From: Thermoanaerobaculia bacterium
Lineage (GTDB): Bacteria > Acidobacteriota > Thermoanaerobaculia > UBA5066
Length of the DNA stretch: 64,000 bases
Direction: 5' to 3'
Assembly: GCA_022071945.1 (NCBI GenBank)
Contig: JAJVIN010000029.1
Location: forward strand, 64,390 to 128,389
Shown: positions 54,892 through 63,683 of the stretch, piece after piece
How the letters are laid out: every line of letters begins with the position of its first letter
Position numbering within the stretch: the stretch's first letter is position 1
The notes under the pieces: model-generated
Databases searched by the model: none
What the model was told of the DNA's origin: nothing
What the model saw: the letters and a program-made list of their open reading frames with translations, nothing else
Translations under genes and position numbers: made by a program

Positions 54892-55554
54892 CTATCTGGG
54901 CCTAGGGTCGAGAGCACCGTTCAGCATAGAACGGTTCAGATCCCCAGTCGACAAGCGTTTCTCGACGCGTCGGGCAGCGGCGAGCACCGAGGATGGCATG
55001 GCAGCACCCATCAGGAGTCCCCAGACGCCGCCGTACAGAGGGTTTCCAATGACGGCGCCGAAAACAACGGCCCAGCCGCCAGTCGAGTAGCAACCAGAAT
55101 TGTGCATCTCTTCCTGTACGCGCATAGAGAAGTAGACAGCGCCAAACCAGGGAAGAAGTACAAGCAACTTAAGTGGCGTCAGGATGGGCGCGAGGACAGC
55201 TGCGAGATCGGGGTCGATCACCCTGGCCAGGATCCAAAACGAAAGCTGAAGAAGCAGGACGCCGCCATAGCTCAACCCATAACGCCGGTACCACTTCCTC
55301 AACTCCGCTTTCGCCACAAGCCATGGGATCTGCGGCGGCGGAATGAGGTGGGCATCCGGAGGAGTTGTGACTTCGGAGGACTTGAACACTTCTGGAGAAT
55401 TCGAGCCAATAGCAGGTTGCGACGATACGGCGTCCTTCGGAGGTGGAGGAGGTGCGCAGGGAGCCATACCAGCCGTGGGACAGCCGCAGTGTGGACAGGC
55501 CAGCGCTTTCGTCGAGACGGAGTGACCACATTCCAGACATGCGATGATTGACAT
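54892..55554 (-). CDS. Zinc-ribbon membrane protein, function unknown
   Basis: 220 residues. N-terminal zinc ribbon CLECGHSVSTKALACPHCG, Pro-rich linker, then three or four hydrophobic helices from about residue 95 (LSYGGVLLLQLSFWILARVI, LKLLVLLPWFGAVYFSM, GWAVVFGAVIGNPLYGG). Lower GC than the neighbourhood. The end of this gene resembles sequence near 57850, as though part of it was copied along with DUF2752. Confidence 0.75.
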   Translation of the reverse strand: MSIIACLECGHSVSTKALACPHCGCPTAGMAPCAPPPPPKDAVSSQPAIGSNSPEVFKSSEVTTPPDAHLIPPPQIPWLVAKAELRKWYRRYGLSYGGVLLLQLSFWILARVIDPDLAAVLAPILTPLKLLVLLPWFGAVYFSMRVQEEMHNSGCYSTGGWAVVFGAVIGNPLYGGVWGLLMGAAMPSSVLAAARRVEKRLSTGDLNRSMLNGALDPRPR

Positions 55555-55703
55555 CGTCGGCCTCGTCTATTCAGCGGTTCCAAGCAGCGCACACAGTGGG
55601 ATGACTTATAGTATCGATCATACTTCTCCTCCTGCCACCATGGTGGGCGCCAACCCTCATGAAGTCTCCAGTATCCCTGGCAAAGTCATGACCGGCGAAG
55701 TGG

Positions 55704-56396
55704 CTACACAGGAGGCAGAGGCTGAATAGGCGGAATCCTCGCGAATTCCATGCGTCGTCCGAGCGCGCACCATGCAGGTTCTCCCGGTCTGTAGGAAAGA
55801 GTGTTGAGATCTATGCGGCGTTCGGATAGCCACTTCCGGATGACTTCTCCGTCGACCGGGCCATACGGCTGCCCGCCGTTCACTACGAGATAATAAGGGA
55901 GGCCTACAGGGTGCGGCGCTGGCAGACCGGCTCGAACTAGTAGTGTACTCCCCCACCCGCCGGCGAAGGAGGCGGCTCGCTGCGATCTGATCCGCTGGTT
56001 GACCATCTCGCACTCTCCGTACACGCTGACCATCCCCCAGATCCAGAGGCCGAAAAGGGGCAAGAGGAACACGCAAGTAAACACAGCCAAGGGAAGGCAC
56101 AAGGTGTAGACGATCACGAGGGCAATCCCCCGAGAGACCTGCCCAATGTAGATGTTTCCTGCGCCGGTCCACAGGAAGTTCAGCAGAACGGCGATTGCTG
56201 GATCTCGCTCGCGCTCGTGCAAACCGGAGACGCCAGCGGGTGGCAAGATCGCGCTTGCCGCATGCGGGGGGGGCGGGGGAGGCGGAGGTGGTGTCCCGTT
56301 CGAGGGCGAGTTCGTCAAGCCAGTTGGCCGAGTGTATCCGCACGAGCATCTTCCGGAGTCCGATGGCGGTTCCTGGTTGCAGTTTGGACACGGCAT
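55704..56396 (-). CDS. Zinc-ribbon/TM2/GYF domain membrane protein
   Basis: 230 residues. Zinc ribbon at the start (CPNCNQEPPSDSGRCSCG), a run of prolines, a TM2-like pair of helices (AIAVLLNFLWTGAGNIYIGQ, VIVYTLCLPLAVFTCVFLLP) and a C-terminal GYF_2 domain (YYLVVNGGQPYGPVDGEVIRKWL). The parts match those of the neighbouring Yip1 protein in a different order. Probably a membrane-anchored protein-interaction factor; role unknown. Confidence 0.82.
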   Translation of the reverse strand: MPCPNCNQEPPSDSGRCSCGYTRPTGLTNSPSNGTPPPPPPPPPHAASAILPPAGVSGLHERERDPAIAVLLNFLWTGAGNIYIGQVSRGIALVIVYTLCLPLAVFTCVFLLPLFGLWIWGMVSVYGECEMVNQRIRSQRAASFAGGWGSTLLVRAGLPAPHPVGLPYYLVVNGGQPYGPVDGEVIRKWLSERRIDLNTLSYRPGEPAWCALGRRMEFARIPPIQPLPPV

Positions 56397-56904
56397 ACGT
56401 CACCTCGCTCGGAGCATGCTAGGTCTCGAGATTGCCCACAGTGGCCTTCCGGCGGCACTACCTACCCTCCGCTTCGCTGAGTCTGCCGAAAGGGTCGGCG
56501 CGCTGCCCAGGGGACGACCCATCCGAGCGCCGCGCCGGTGAAGACCGCCCTGCCCTGACTTTGAGACTGCTGGGATCTGCCGTACCCGAGCGATCTGCAG
56601 GGTTCCACTGATCTTGCAGACAGAAGCCGACTTCCGGACTCCCGTCACGCTGTTTCGGAGCCTGGTTCGATAAAGTACATAGAGACCGCTGCGCCCGCTA
56701 AACGCCATTCTATCGGCTGCAGTGCATGCGGCATTAGGTGATCCCTTATCCCGCGATTCGCTTCGTGACGGAGGCCAGCGGTCATTGCTAGAGATAGCCC
56801 TCACCACTAGTCGAGTATAGCCCAGCGCGCAGGTTGCGATGCCCTGGAACATCTCCACACCCCCGCTCGCCTGAGTGGCGTTCCGAGCCGAGCATGTCAC
56901 CGTC
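56397..56904. other. Spacer of about 500 bases without a supportable gene
   Basis: Open frames here (for example on the minus strand) show no family features. The base composition is mixed and lower in GC. It lies just before the Yip1 pseudogene and may be old mobile or degraded sequence. Confidence 0.45.
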
Positions 56905-57240
56905 AGGTCTCGAAGGTCCAGGAGAAGGCGGACTATGGCTCCCCGATGTTCCTCGAACTGGTGATGCCGTGGGCGGGGCTCATCGCCTCGTCGATCTGGC
57001 TGCTCGCGTCCGTCGCCCGGTGGCAATCGATAATCTCCCCTCGATGCGCAGCGGCATGGCCGCCGTCGGCGTTCCGGCCGCCATGAAGGTCAGAATGATA
57101 CTCAGCTACCCGATCATTTGGGCTATGGGCTTCCTCATCGGAGCCAGAATCCCTCACAGCCGCTTCATGATCGTGGGGGGCTGACCAACTTCACGTCGGG
57201 GATCGAGGGAAAACTCCGGCTAACGGTTCCTCTTGCGGCT
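56905..57240 (+). pseudogene. Broken Yip1 gene copy
   Basis: Translating in all three plus frames recovers the Yip1 sequence in pieces: KVQEKADYGSPMF and MPWAGLIASSIW in one frame, then after a shift YPIIWAMGFLIGARIPHSRF and IVGG, then after another shift LTNFTSGIEGKLRL. These correspond in order to KIQEKGD, WAGFIASSIW, YPIIYAIGLFIGAGI and LTNSTSGFEGTLRL in the copy at 59486. The C-terminal third is deleted. It cannot give a working protein. Confidence 0.88.
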
Positions 57241-57297
57241 GTGGCCTGGTTTGCTATCGTCGTGCCTCGCTCCCCGTGCGAGGGGCTCTTCTCTTTG

Positions 57298-57717
57298 ATG
57301 ACGCCAACCGCTCCCCCGTTCCCCACTCGCAAGCCGGGCTTCGGATCCGTCTGGGCACTCGCGACGGTCTCGGCACTCGTGCTCGCCACCCTCGCCGCCT
57401 TCACGCCGCTGAAGCGGCTGCTCCACCTCGGAATCCCCTGCACGTTCAAGGCGCTGACGGGAATCCCCTGCGCGGGGTGCGGATCGACACGCGCTCTTCG
57501 AGCCTTTCTCGGTCTCGACCCGTGGACCGCGTTCGTCTCGAACCCACTCTTTTCCACCGGGGTTGTGCTCTTCCTCGGAGGGGGCCTCTTCGCCCTCGGT
57601 TCCGTCCTCGTGGGCCGCGAGATGAAGGAGCCCCCCACGGCTCCAGCCTGGGTCCGCTGGGTCCTCCTCTTCGCCGTCGCCGTCAACTGGGCCTGGTTGA
57701 TCTTCGACGGACGCTGA
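57298..57717 (+). CDS. DUF2752 membrane protein, copy 2
   Basis: 139 residues with the intact motif IPCAGCGSTRALRAF and three helices. Much more similar to copy 3 than to copy 1. Its upstream Yip1 partner is the pseudogene. A weak hairpin precedes the ATG. Confidence 0.88.
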   Translation: MTPTAPPFPTRKPGFGSVWALATVSALVLATLAAFTPLKRLLHLGIPCTFKALTGIPCAGCGSTRALRAFLGLDPWTAFVSNPLFSTGVVLFLGGGLFALGSVLVGREMKEPPTAPAWVRWVLLFAVAVNWAWLIFDGR

Positions 57718-58269
57718 CATCGACTATGGTGCTAATAGACGGGGGGAATCGCTGACCGGTTCCAGCCTCCCAACCAAAAGTGAATCTTGTGGTGACGTCA
57801 TCTGGGTTTTGCGTCCCGCCCGACCTTGCGCCCAGGTGGATCCAAATCCCCGGTTGACAAGTGTTGCTGATCGTGGAGGAGTGAGGGTCTCTGGTCAAGG
57901 GTCCGCAGGGCGGTTGGTGGAGGCGGGAACGGAAGGGAGCTTTGAGCGGAGATAGGGGACTTGGGCGGATCCCTCCCCCTTTCTCCACTGATTTCCGTTA
58001 ACCGAATGTCTCATTCTTGTTGACACGCTCCGGCTCCGTTTCTGTCTCACGGATTATTGGCACGGAGGGCGGTGCCTGCGGACGCTCTGCCGGTATCGGG
58101 GATCAGGTGGGAAGTGGTTGGGCGAGCCGCCTGGCGAGAAGAAGCCGGAGCCCCAAATCCCGATGCTAGGTGAAGCGAGATCCTGCGCTCCGAGGCGTGG
58201 ATCCTGGTTCCGAGTTTCAGGATCGTGGTTGGCTTGGCGATGCTAGACGAATGGCGACATCGCACAAGA
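57718..58269. other. Non-coding region with relics of the duplicated module
   Basis: 552 bases. The first ~150 resemble 54818-54975 (shared phrases around GGTTCCAGCC and CCCCnGTYGACAAG), so the copied unit once included the end of the zinc-ribbon gene. Beyond that nothing recognisable. Confidence 0.5.
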
Positions 58270-59076
58270 CTATTTCCTCTTCAGGGCCGACTCCGGATAA
58301 CGGACGAATTCTCCATCCATGAACACGATGTCGGCGGCGTGGGAGCGGGTCGCGCCCTTAGGATAGTCCCTTGCGGAACTCCGTTCCCAGTTGCCGTCTT
58401 CGCCGGCGCTGGAAATGCTGTAGTTGCTGAGGCCCTCGCCCCAGACTTCGTAACGCAAGGGCTGGTCCCATCCATCGGAGATTGGCATGACTTTGATGTA
58501 GGTCGGGAAGAGGTACTCCCGGAGTTCCGTGGCCGACCTGGCCGGGGGATAGCGGTTGTTGTCGACCGCGTAGGACTCGACGGCAATCGCGATGGATCTG
58601 ATGTCTCCCATTGTCCGGCGCTGCTTGGACGCTTGGATGCGGTCAATCAGTTCCCGATTGAGGTAACCGATGCCGACGTTCAGGATGCCAATCCCGATCA
58701 CTGCGAGCGCGATCCAGAGTCCAATCGATCTTGCAGGCCGACGAGCCGCGGGTGAGCTTTGGGCGGGGGGCGCAGAGGCTGGTACGGACTGAGTAATCAA
58801 GGGGGGCGGGAACGGGGCATCATCGGCGGTGCATTGAGGAATCAGCCGAGAGTATGCTCTCAGGTCGAGCACATAAGTACCGAGGCTCAGGATATCGGCC
58901 GAACGGACGGTCGCTCTTTGCACACGGTAGCCGTTTACAAATGTCCCATTCTCACTGCCCATGTCGATGATCTCGTACACGTCGCCCCCGAGATGGCGAA
59001 TGCCGACGTGAGAAGCGGAGACTTGCGAATGAGGGACTACAATATCAGCTGGCTGTTGGCGCCCGATGACAATCAT
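58270..59076 (-). CDS. FHA domain fused to a GspG-like pseudopilin domain
   Basis: 268 residues. The first ~75 form an FHA phosphothreonine-binding domain (GRQQPADIVVP, SASHVGI, SENGTFVNG). A Pro/Ser linker leads to one transmembrane helix (IGLWIALAVIGIGILNVGIGYL), then RRTMGDIRSIAIAVESYAVD and NNRYPP, the signature after the helix in type II secretion major pseudopilins, and a C-terminal domain with YEVWGEG and SAGEDGNWE. The prepilin peptidase site (GFTLIE) is not present. Probably a membrane protein with a cytosolic FHA and an external pilin-like head. Confidence 0.82.
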   Translation of the reverse strand: MIVIGRQQPADIVVPHSQVSASHVGIRHLGGDVYEIIDMGSENGTFVNGYRVQRATVRSADILSLGTYVLDLRAYSRLIPQCTADDAPFPPPLITQSVPASAPPAQSSPAARRPARSIGLWIALAVIGIGILNVGIGYLNRELIDRIQASKQRRTMGDIRSIAIAVESYAVDNNRYPPARSATELREYLFPTYIKVMPISDGWDQPLRYEVWGEGLSNYSISSAGEDGNWERSSARDYPKGATRSHAADIVFMDGEFVRYPESALKRK

Positions 59077-59140
59077 TGCTGGCTCCCTTGGTGAGTGCCA
59101 AGCCCAATCAGTGCCAAGACGAAGAGGACGCGGGATTGCG

Positions 59141-59419
59141 TTAAGGCTGTTGACCTGGAAGTGCGGCGTCAGGCCGGATGGTCGTAAACCGGTAGAGCAT
59201 CACAGGTGTGAGCCAGTCGATGGCCTCATCGAAGAGGAGCCGGGGCGCAGTCGCGGATAGATGCATCTCGATCCTGTCTCGAAGGCGACGGCTGAAACAC
59301 TGGTCGGTTTCAGAGGCGGGCATGTCGAGGGTCCGATCGTCGGATGAGAGGAAGACGCCGACATTCTCCCATTCGGCTTCCTCCATGGTGCTTCGGCGTT
59401 TCACGTACACATGCGTCAT
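59141..59419 (-). CDS. Small hypothetical protein
   Basis: 92 residues, soluble, no family recognised. Has a charged N-terminal half (KRRSTMEEAEWENVGVF) and a mixed C-terminal half. Lies 64 bases after the FHA gene start region on the same strand and may share its transcript. Confidence 0.55.
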   Translation of the reverse strand: MTHVYVKRRSTMEEAEWENVGVFLSSDDRTLDMPASETDQCFSRRLRDRIEMHLSATAPRLLFDEAIDWLTPVMLYRFTTIRPDAALPGQQP

Positions 59420-59485
59420 GAGATTCCCCCTAGGGGTCCAGAGTTGGAATCATACAATGGGGTTTGCCCAGAAACACTGGCAAGG

Positions 59486-60064
59486 GTGAGCCCAAGCCGA
59501 GCAGAACGCCGAGCCTTCTCGAAGATCCAGGAGAAGGGTGACTACGTCTCTCCGATGCTCTTCGGCCTTCTCATGTCGTGGGCAGGCTTCATCGCCTCGT
59601 CGATCTGGCAACTCCTCTTCGGCGCCTCGTGGCAGTCGATGATGCCTGCCTCCATGCGGGGCGGGATGAGCGGCGCCGGAGCCTCGGCCGCCATGACCAT
59701 CGGGATGATGATCATCTACCCCATCATCTACGCGATCGGGCTCTTCATCGGAGCCGGCATCCTGCACGTCTGCTTCATGATCGTCGGAGGCCTGACGAAC
59801 TCGACCTCCGGTTTCGAGGGGACCCTCCGGCTGACGGCCTACTCAGGCGTCGCCCAGCTGGCCAACGTCGTTCCGTTCCTGGGAGGTCTCGCGGCCGCCG
59901 TCTGGGGATTGATCCTCCTCGTGATCGGAGCCCAGACCCTTCACAAGACGACACAGGGCAAGGCGATAGCCGCCGTCCTGATCCCCGTCGCGATCTGCTG
60001 CGTCTGCGTCATCATCGCCATCATCGGGGGCGCCGCCGCCATCATGGGCGCCGCGGGCCGCTGA
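59486..60064 (+). CDS. Yip1 domain membrane protein, copy 3, lacking its GYF domain
   Basis: About 192 residues. Homology to the protein at 53449 begins abruptly at AFSKIQEKGDYVSPMLFGL; the GYF domain and linker are gone. Five membrane helices as in copy 1, ending in the same IMGAAGR. The GTG at 59486 is my preferred start; an in-frame ATG at 59411 lies inside the opposing gene. Followed by a hairpin and DUF2752 copy 3, the same order as copy 1. May still work as a membrane protein without the interaction domain. Confidence 0.8.
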   Translation: MSPSRAERRAFSKIQEKGDYVSPMLFGLLMSWAGFIASSIWQLLFGASWQSMMPASMRGGMSGAGASAAMTIGMMIIYPIIYAIGLFIGAGILHVCFMIVGGLTNSTSGFEGTLRLTAYSGVAQLANVVPFLGGLAAAVWGLILLVIGAQTLHKTTQGKAIAAVLIPVAICCVCVIIAIIGGAAAIMGAAGR

Positions 60065-60083
60065 GCAAGAGCCGGTCGTTCCG

Positions 60084-60114
60084 AGCCCCTCGTGCCTCGC
60101 GCCGGGGGGCTTTT
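60084..60114 (+). terminator. Hairpin between Yip1 copy 3 and DUF2752 copy 3
   Basis: AGCCCC...GGGGCT then TTTT, a few bases before the TTG start of the DUF2752 gene; same position as the hairpin at 54365-54399. Confidence 0.65.
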
Positions 60115-60119
60115 GCTTC

Positions 60120-60533
60120 TTGAACCCTCCACCTTTTCCCTCCCGGCGGCCCGGCTTCGGCGACATCTGGGCCCTCACGACCGTCCTCGCCCTTCTTCTC
60201 GGCGTTCTTTTGGCCGTCACACCGCTGCGGCGTCTTCTTCACCTCGGAATCCCCTGCACGTTCAAGTCCGTCACGGGCATCCCGTGCGCGGGATGCGGCT
60301 CCACGCGGGTGCTCCGGGCTTTCCTCTCGCTCGACCCCTGGGCGGCCCTCATTGCCAACCCGTTGTTTGCCCTGCTCGCCCTTCTCTTCGTGGGGGGCGG
60401 ACTCTTCGCGCTCTTTCGAGTTTTCGCGGGCAAGCCGCTCTCCGAGCCGGCCACGCCTCCGGCCTGGTTTCGCTGGGCCCTCATCACGGCCGTGGGTCTC
60501 AACTGGCTCTGGCTCGTCATCGACGGACGCTGA
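60120..60533 (+). CDS. DUF2752 membrane protein, copy 3
   Basis: 137 residues, TTG start. Motif IPCAGCGSTRVLRAF intact; DPWAALIANPLF and three hydrophobic segments as in the other copies. Closest to copy 2. Confidence 0.88.
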   Translation: MNPPPFPSRRPGFGDIWALTTVLALLLGVLLAVTPLRRLLHLGIPCTFKSVTGIPCAGCGSTRVLRAFLSLDPWAALIANPLFALLALLFVGGGLFALFRVFAGKPLSEPATPPAWFRWALITAVGLNWLWLVIDGR

Positions 60534-60664
60534 AACCTCCCAGTTCCCTTCGCCTCTGCTCCGGGGCATGATTGGCGTCGAGCCCAAGACCGTAGGCCCC
60601 GACCTCTCACCCGAACAACTGCAGGCGTCCTCGCTTTTGGCGACCCTGCCCAAGGAGGTACACG

Positions 60665-62980
60665 ATGCCCCGTTCTCGTTCCCGCCTGACCCACCTCGGA
60701 GAGGCGTTCCTTCTCCTGACGATTCTCCTGGTCCCCTTCAGTCTCTTGGCTGACTCCTCACCCTCCCTTCAGCGCCAGGCCAAGAGCGTTCCCCACTACC
60801 CGCGGCTGACGGGCGCCCTCGAGCAGGTCCTCGAGAGCCCGGACCCCCTCGAGGCCGCTCCGCGTAGCGGCTTCCGCGTGTTCGAGAACCGGATCCAGGT
60901 CCACATCGATTGCACATCAGAAGAAGCGGCCCGCTCCGTCGTGCGGGTCCTCGAGATGGGCTCGGCCGACTCGATCCTCAACCTCGACCGGCGCGTGCAG
61001 GCCTGGGTTCCCCCCTCTCTCCTCCACACGCTCGCCGCCCTCGAGGGGATCACCAGAATCGACCGGCCGGTCTACTTCACCCGGCCGCCGGTTGCGCCCC
61101 TGGCCACCCGGCGGGCGCTCGATCCGGCTCCGACCGCCGGGAGCTACATGACAGAGGGGTTCGCCGCCATGAACGGTCCCGCCTGGCACACCGCGAGCAT
61201 CACGGGCCAGGGTGTGAACGTCGGGATCATCGACAGCTTCTGGGGATACGAGAACCTCCTTGGCGGAGACTTGCCGCCCTCCTCGAAGGTCGAGTTCACA
61301 AAGGTCGGGGGCGGGGCCCGGGACCAGTCACCCCACGGGACCGCCTGCGCCGAGATCATCTATGACATCGCCCCCGGGTTGAACCGCATGTACCTGATGG
61401 AGATCTCCTCGATTCTCGACGCGGAGAACGCCATCCAGTCGCTTCAATCCAAGGGCGTCAGGCTGATCTCGGCGTCGATCGGCTTTGACAACGTCACGCC
61501 CATGGACGGGAACGGTCCGCTCATCACGGCCCTCGCCAACTTCAAGAGTGCCGGAGGCCTCTACGTCGCGGCCGCCGGCAACGAGCGGAAGAAGACCTGG
61601 TGGGGGACCTTCCGCGACCCCAACGGCAACGAGGCGACTTCCTTCAGCTCGACCAGCAACGACGAGGTCAACGAGTTCGTCCTCGAGGATGGCAACACGA
61701 TCGACTACCCGGCCGGAAAAGCGATAGCGGTCAAGCTCACCTGGAACCAGTGGAGCTCGCCCCAGACCGACCTCGACCTGTGGCTCGTGAGGCTCGACAC
61801 CAGTGACAACCAGTGGAAGGCCGTGGCGAAGTCGGAGGAATACCAGACGGGACAGTCCACCCAATCTCCGTTCGAGAAGATCGAGTACACGACCGACCGG
61901 TCTGGGCGCTACGGCATCGTCGTCTGGCGCACCAACTCGGGCCCGTCCAACGTCGACATGCACCTCTACTTCACGCAGAGTTACTCGGACGTGAGGATGA
62001 AGTACACGACCGCCAGCATGTCGCTGAGCTACCCCTCCGACGACGCCAACACCTTCGCCGTGGCCGCGCTCGACGCCAAGAGCCCCTACAACCTCGAGTC
62101 CTACTCGTCGGCCGGCCCGACCGCCGGTTCGGGTGGGTCGATCTCGGGGGGCCGGCGCAAGCCCGACATCGCCGGGTTCGCGAACGTCTCCACGGCTTCC
62201 TACCAGTCCCTCTTCAACGGCACGTCCGCCGCCACACCCCACGTCGCGGGCGCGTCTGCCTTGACATGGTCCGCCAACCCGGGCTGGACCGCAACACAGG
62301 TCCGGTCCTTCCTCGAGGGCCGCGTGGTCGACATGGGTACCGCGGGTGCCGACAACGACTACGGCTATGGACGCCTGTGGCTCGGCTCGCCTTCCGCCAC
62401 CACCACGCGCACCTTGACGGTCTCGAAAGGCGGTTCGGGCTCCGGAACGGTCTCCAGCAGCCCGGCCGGGATCAGCTGCGGCGGAACATGCAGCGCCAGT
62501 TTCTCGGACGGCACCGCCGTCACCCTGACGGCAACTTCATCCTCGGGTTCCACCTTCGCGGGCTGGGGCGGCGCCTGCTCGGGAACCGGCAGCTGCCAGG
62601 TTTCCATGACCAGCGACCGGACGGTCACGGCCACCTTCAACGCCTCGGGTGGCGGCGGCCAGGAGATGTTCCTCTCTCAGGACCGCGTGGCCATCAGCCT
62701 GACATGGCGCAACCACTACAACGGCGCCAGCGGAAACGGGACGCCCGTCAAGCAAATGGACCAGTACGGGTACTTCTGGTTCGACTCGGCGACCAACCCG
62801 GAGGTCTTCGTCAAGGTCCTCGACTTCGGCGGGACGAACTATCTGGTCTTCCACAGCGCCCTGTCGGACCTCGAGTACACGGTGAACTTCAGGGTGATCC
62901 GGACGGGCCAGGTCTACTCGTTCAACCGGCCCCCGGGCTCCGTCTGCGGCCTTGCGAACGGCGACACGGTCCGCAAGTGA
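60665..62980 (+). CDS. Secreted subtilisin-like serine protease (S8)
   Basis: 771 residues with a signal peptide (LGEAFLLLTILLVPFSLLA). Catalytic triad: Asp in GIIDSFWG (near 190), His in SPHGTACAEI (near 223) and Ser in NGTSAATPHVAG (near 520). A prodomain-like region precedes. Between His and Ser an insert (about 320-440) resembles a small beta domain. After the protease come a bacterial repeat domain (about 580-660, GGTCSASFSDGTAVTLTA, GWGGACSGTG) and a C-terminal beta domain (LSQDRVAISLTWRNHYNG...GYFWFDS). Extracellular degradation of proteins is the likely role. Confidence 0.92.
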   Translation: MPRSRSRLTHLGEAFLLLTILLVPFSLLADSSPSLQRQAKSVPHYPRLTGALEQVLESPDPLEAAPRSGFRVFENRIQVHIDCTSEEAARSVVRVLEMGSADSILNLDRRVQAWVPPSLLHTLAALEGITRIDRPVYFTRPPVAPLATRRALDPAPTAGSYMTEGFAAMNGPAWHTASITGQGVNVGIIDSFWGYENLLGGDLPPSSKVEFTKVGGGARDQSPHGTACAEIIYDIAPGLNRMYLMEISSILDAENAIQSLQSKGVRLISASIGFDNVTPMDGNGPLITALANFKSAGGLYVAAAGNERKKTWWGTFRDPNGNEATSFSSTSNDEVNEFVLEDGNTIDYPAGKAIAVKLTWNQWSSPQTDLDLWLVRLDTSDNQWKAVAKSEEYQTGQSTQSPFEKIEYTTDRSGRYGIVVWRTNSGPSNVDMHLYFTQSYSDVRMKYTTASMSLSYPSDDANTFAVAALDAKSPYNLESYSSAGPTAGSGGSISGGRRKPDIAGFANVSTASYQSLFNGTSAATPHVAGASALTWSANPGWTATQVRSFLEGRVVDMGTAGADNDYGYGRLWLGSPSATTTRTLTVSKGGSGSGTVSSSPAGISCGGTCSASFSDGTAVTLTATSSSGSTFAGWGGACSGTGSCQVSMTSDRTVTATFNASGGGGQEMFLSQDRVAISLTWRNHYNGASGNGTPVKQMDQYGYFWFDSATNPEVFVKVLDFGGTNYLVFHSALSDLEYTVNFRVIRTGQVYSFNRPPGSVCGLANGDTVRK

Positions 62981-62986
62981 ATTCGT

Positions 62987-63014
62987 GGCCCGGGCGGAAA
63001 CGCCCGGGCCTTTT
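62987..63014 (+). terminator. Strong intrinsic terminator after the subtilase gene
   Basis: GGCCCGGGCG, loop GAAA, CGCCCGGGCC, then TTTT: ten perfect pairs with a stable GNRA-type tetraloop. Confidence 0.93.
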
Positions 63015-63027
63015 CCCTCGAGGCGGT

Positions 63028-63546
63028 CTACTTCGACGGTATCAGCTTCAGCGAGGCGGAGTTCATGCAGTAGCGGAGCCCCGTGGGCTGCGGCCCATCC
63101 GGGAAGACGTGGCCGAGGTGGGCGTCACACCGGGCGCAGAGGACCTCGGTCCTCTTCATCCACAGCATGCTGTCGTCCTCTTCCTTCACATTGAGAGCGT
63201 CGATGGGGGCCCAGAAGCTCGGCCAGCCGGTTCCCGAGTCGTACTTCGTCTTCGCGTCAAAGAGAGGGAGATCGCAGCAGACGCAGACATAGACACCCGG
63301 CGTCTTCGTGTGGGCGTACTCGCCCGAAAACGCCCGCTCCGTCCCCTTCTTGCGCGTCACCTGGTACTGGAGGGGCGTCAGCTGCTTCTTCCATTCCTCG
63401 TCGGTCTTCACTACTTTCTGCATGGTCCTGCTGCTTCCTTTTGCCGGAGCGGGGGTTTCCGCCGGAGCGGGGGCTGACTCGACGGGACCGGCACATCCCG
63501 CCATCACCAGGAACCCGCCCATCATCAGAGTCGCGAACCTTCTCAT
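63028..63546 (-). CDS. msrB: Lipoprotein peptide-methionine (R)-S-oxide reductase MsrB
   Basis: 172 residues. A lipobox (GGFLVMAGC) marks it as an outer-surface or periplasmic lipoprotein, unlike the usual cytosolic MsrB. Zinc cysteines are in [11 protein letters not shown] and [12 protein letters not shown]; the catalytic Cys lies in [11 protein letters not shown]. Reduces methionine-R-sulfoxide in proteins, so here it repairs envelope proteins. ATG at 63546 with a GGAAGGTG site. Confidence 0.93.
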   Translation of the reverse strand: MRRFATLMMGGFLVMAGCAGPVESAPAPAETPAPAKGSSRTMQKVVKTDEEWKKQLTPLQYQVTRKKGTERAFSGEYAHTKTPGVYVCVCCDLPLFDAKTKYDSGTGWPSFWAPIDALNVKEEDDSMLWMKRTEVLCARCDAHLGHVFPDGPQPTGLRYCMNSASLKLIPSK

Positions 63547-63683
63547 ATCACCTTCCAGCGCCCGGGGGCGTCTTGGGGAGCTCCGGATCCCCGGTACCTG
63601 AAGGGATGGCGATCGGGGCTCATCGGTTACACGCCCGAAGCCTTCCTCCATCCCCGGAGGCTTCTTGCTACGATGACCGGGCC

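Noticed and set aside
56690-56745. Integron attC-like site
   Set aside because: Palindromic bits near a GCATGC, but without the paired core sites of attC and with no integron integrase or cassettes.
56400-57026. 208-residue minus-strand frame in the spacer before the Yip1 pseudogene
   Set aside because: No family pattern, no ribosome site, and it runs antisense through the pseudogene.
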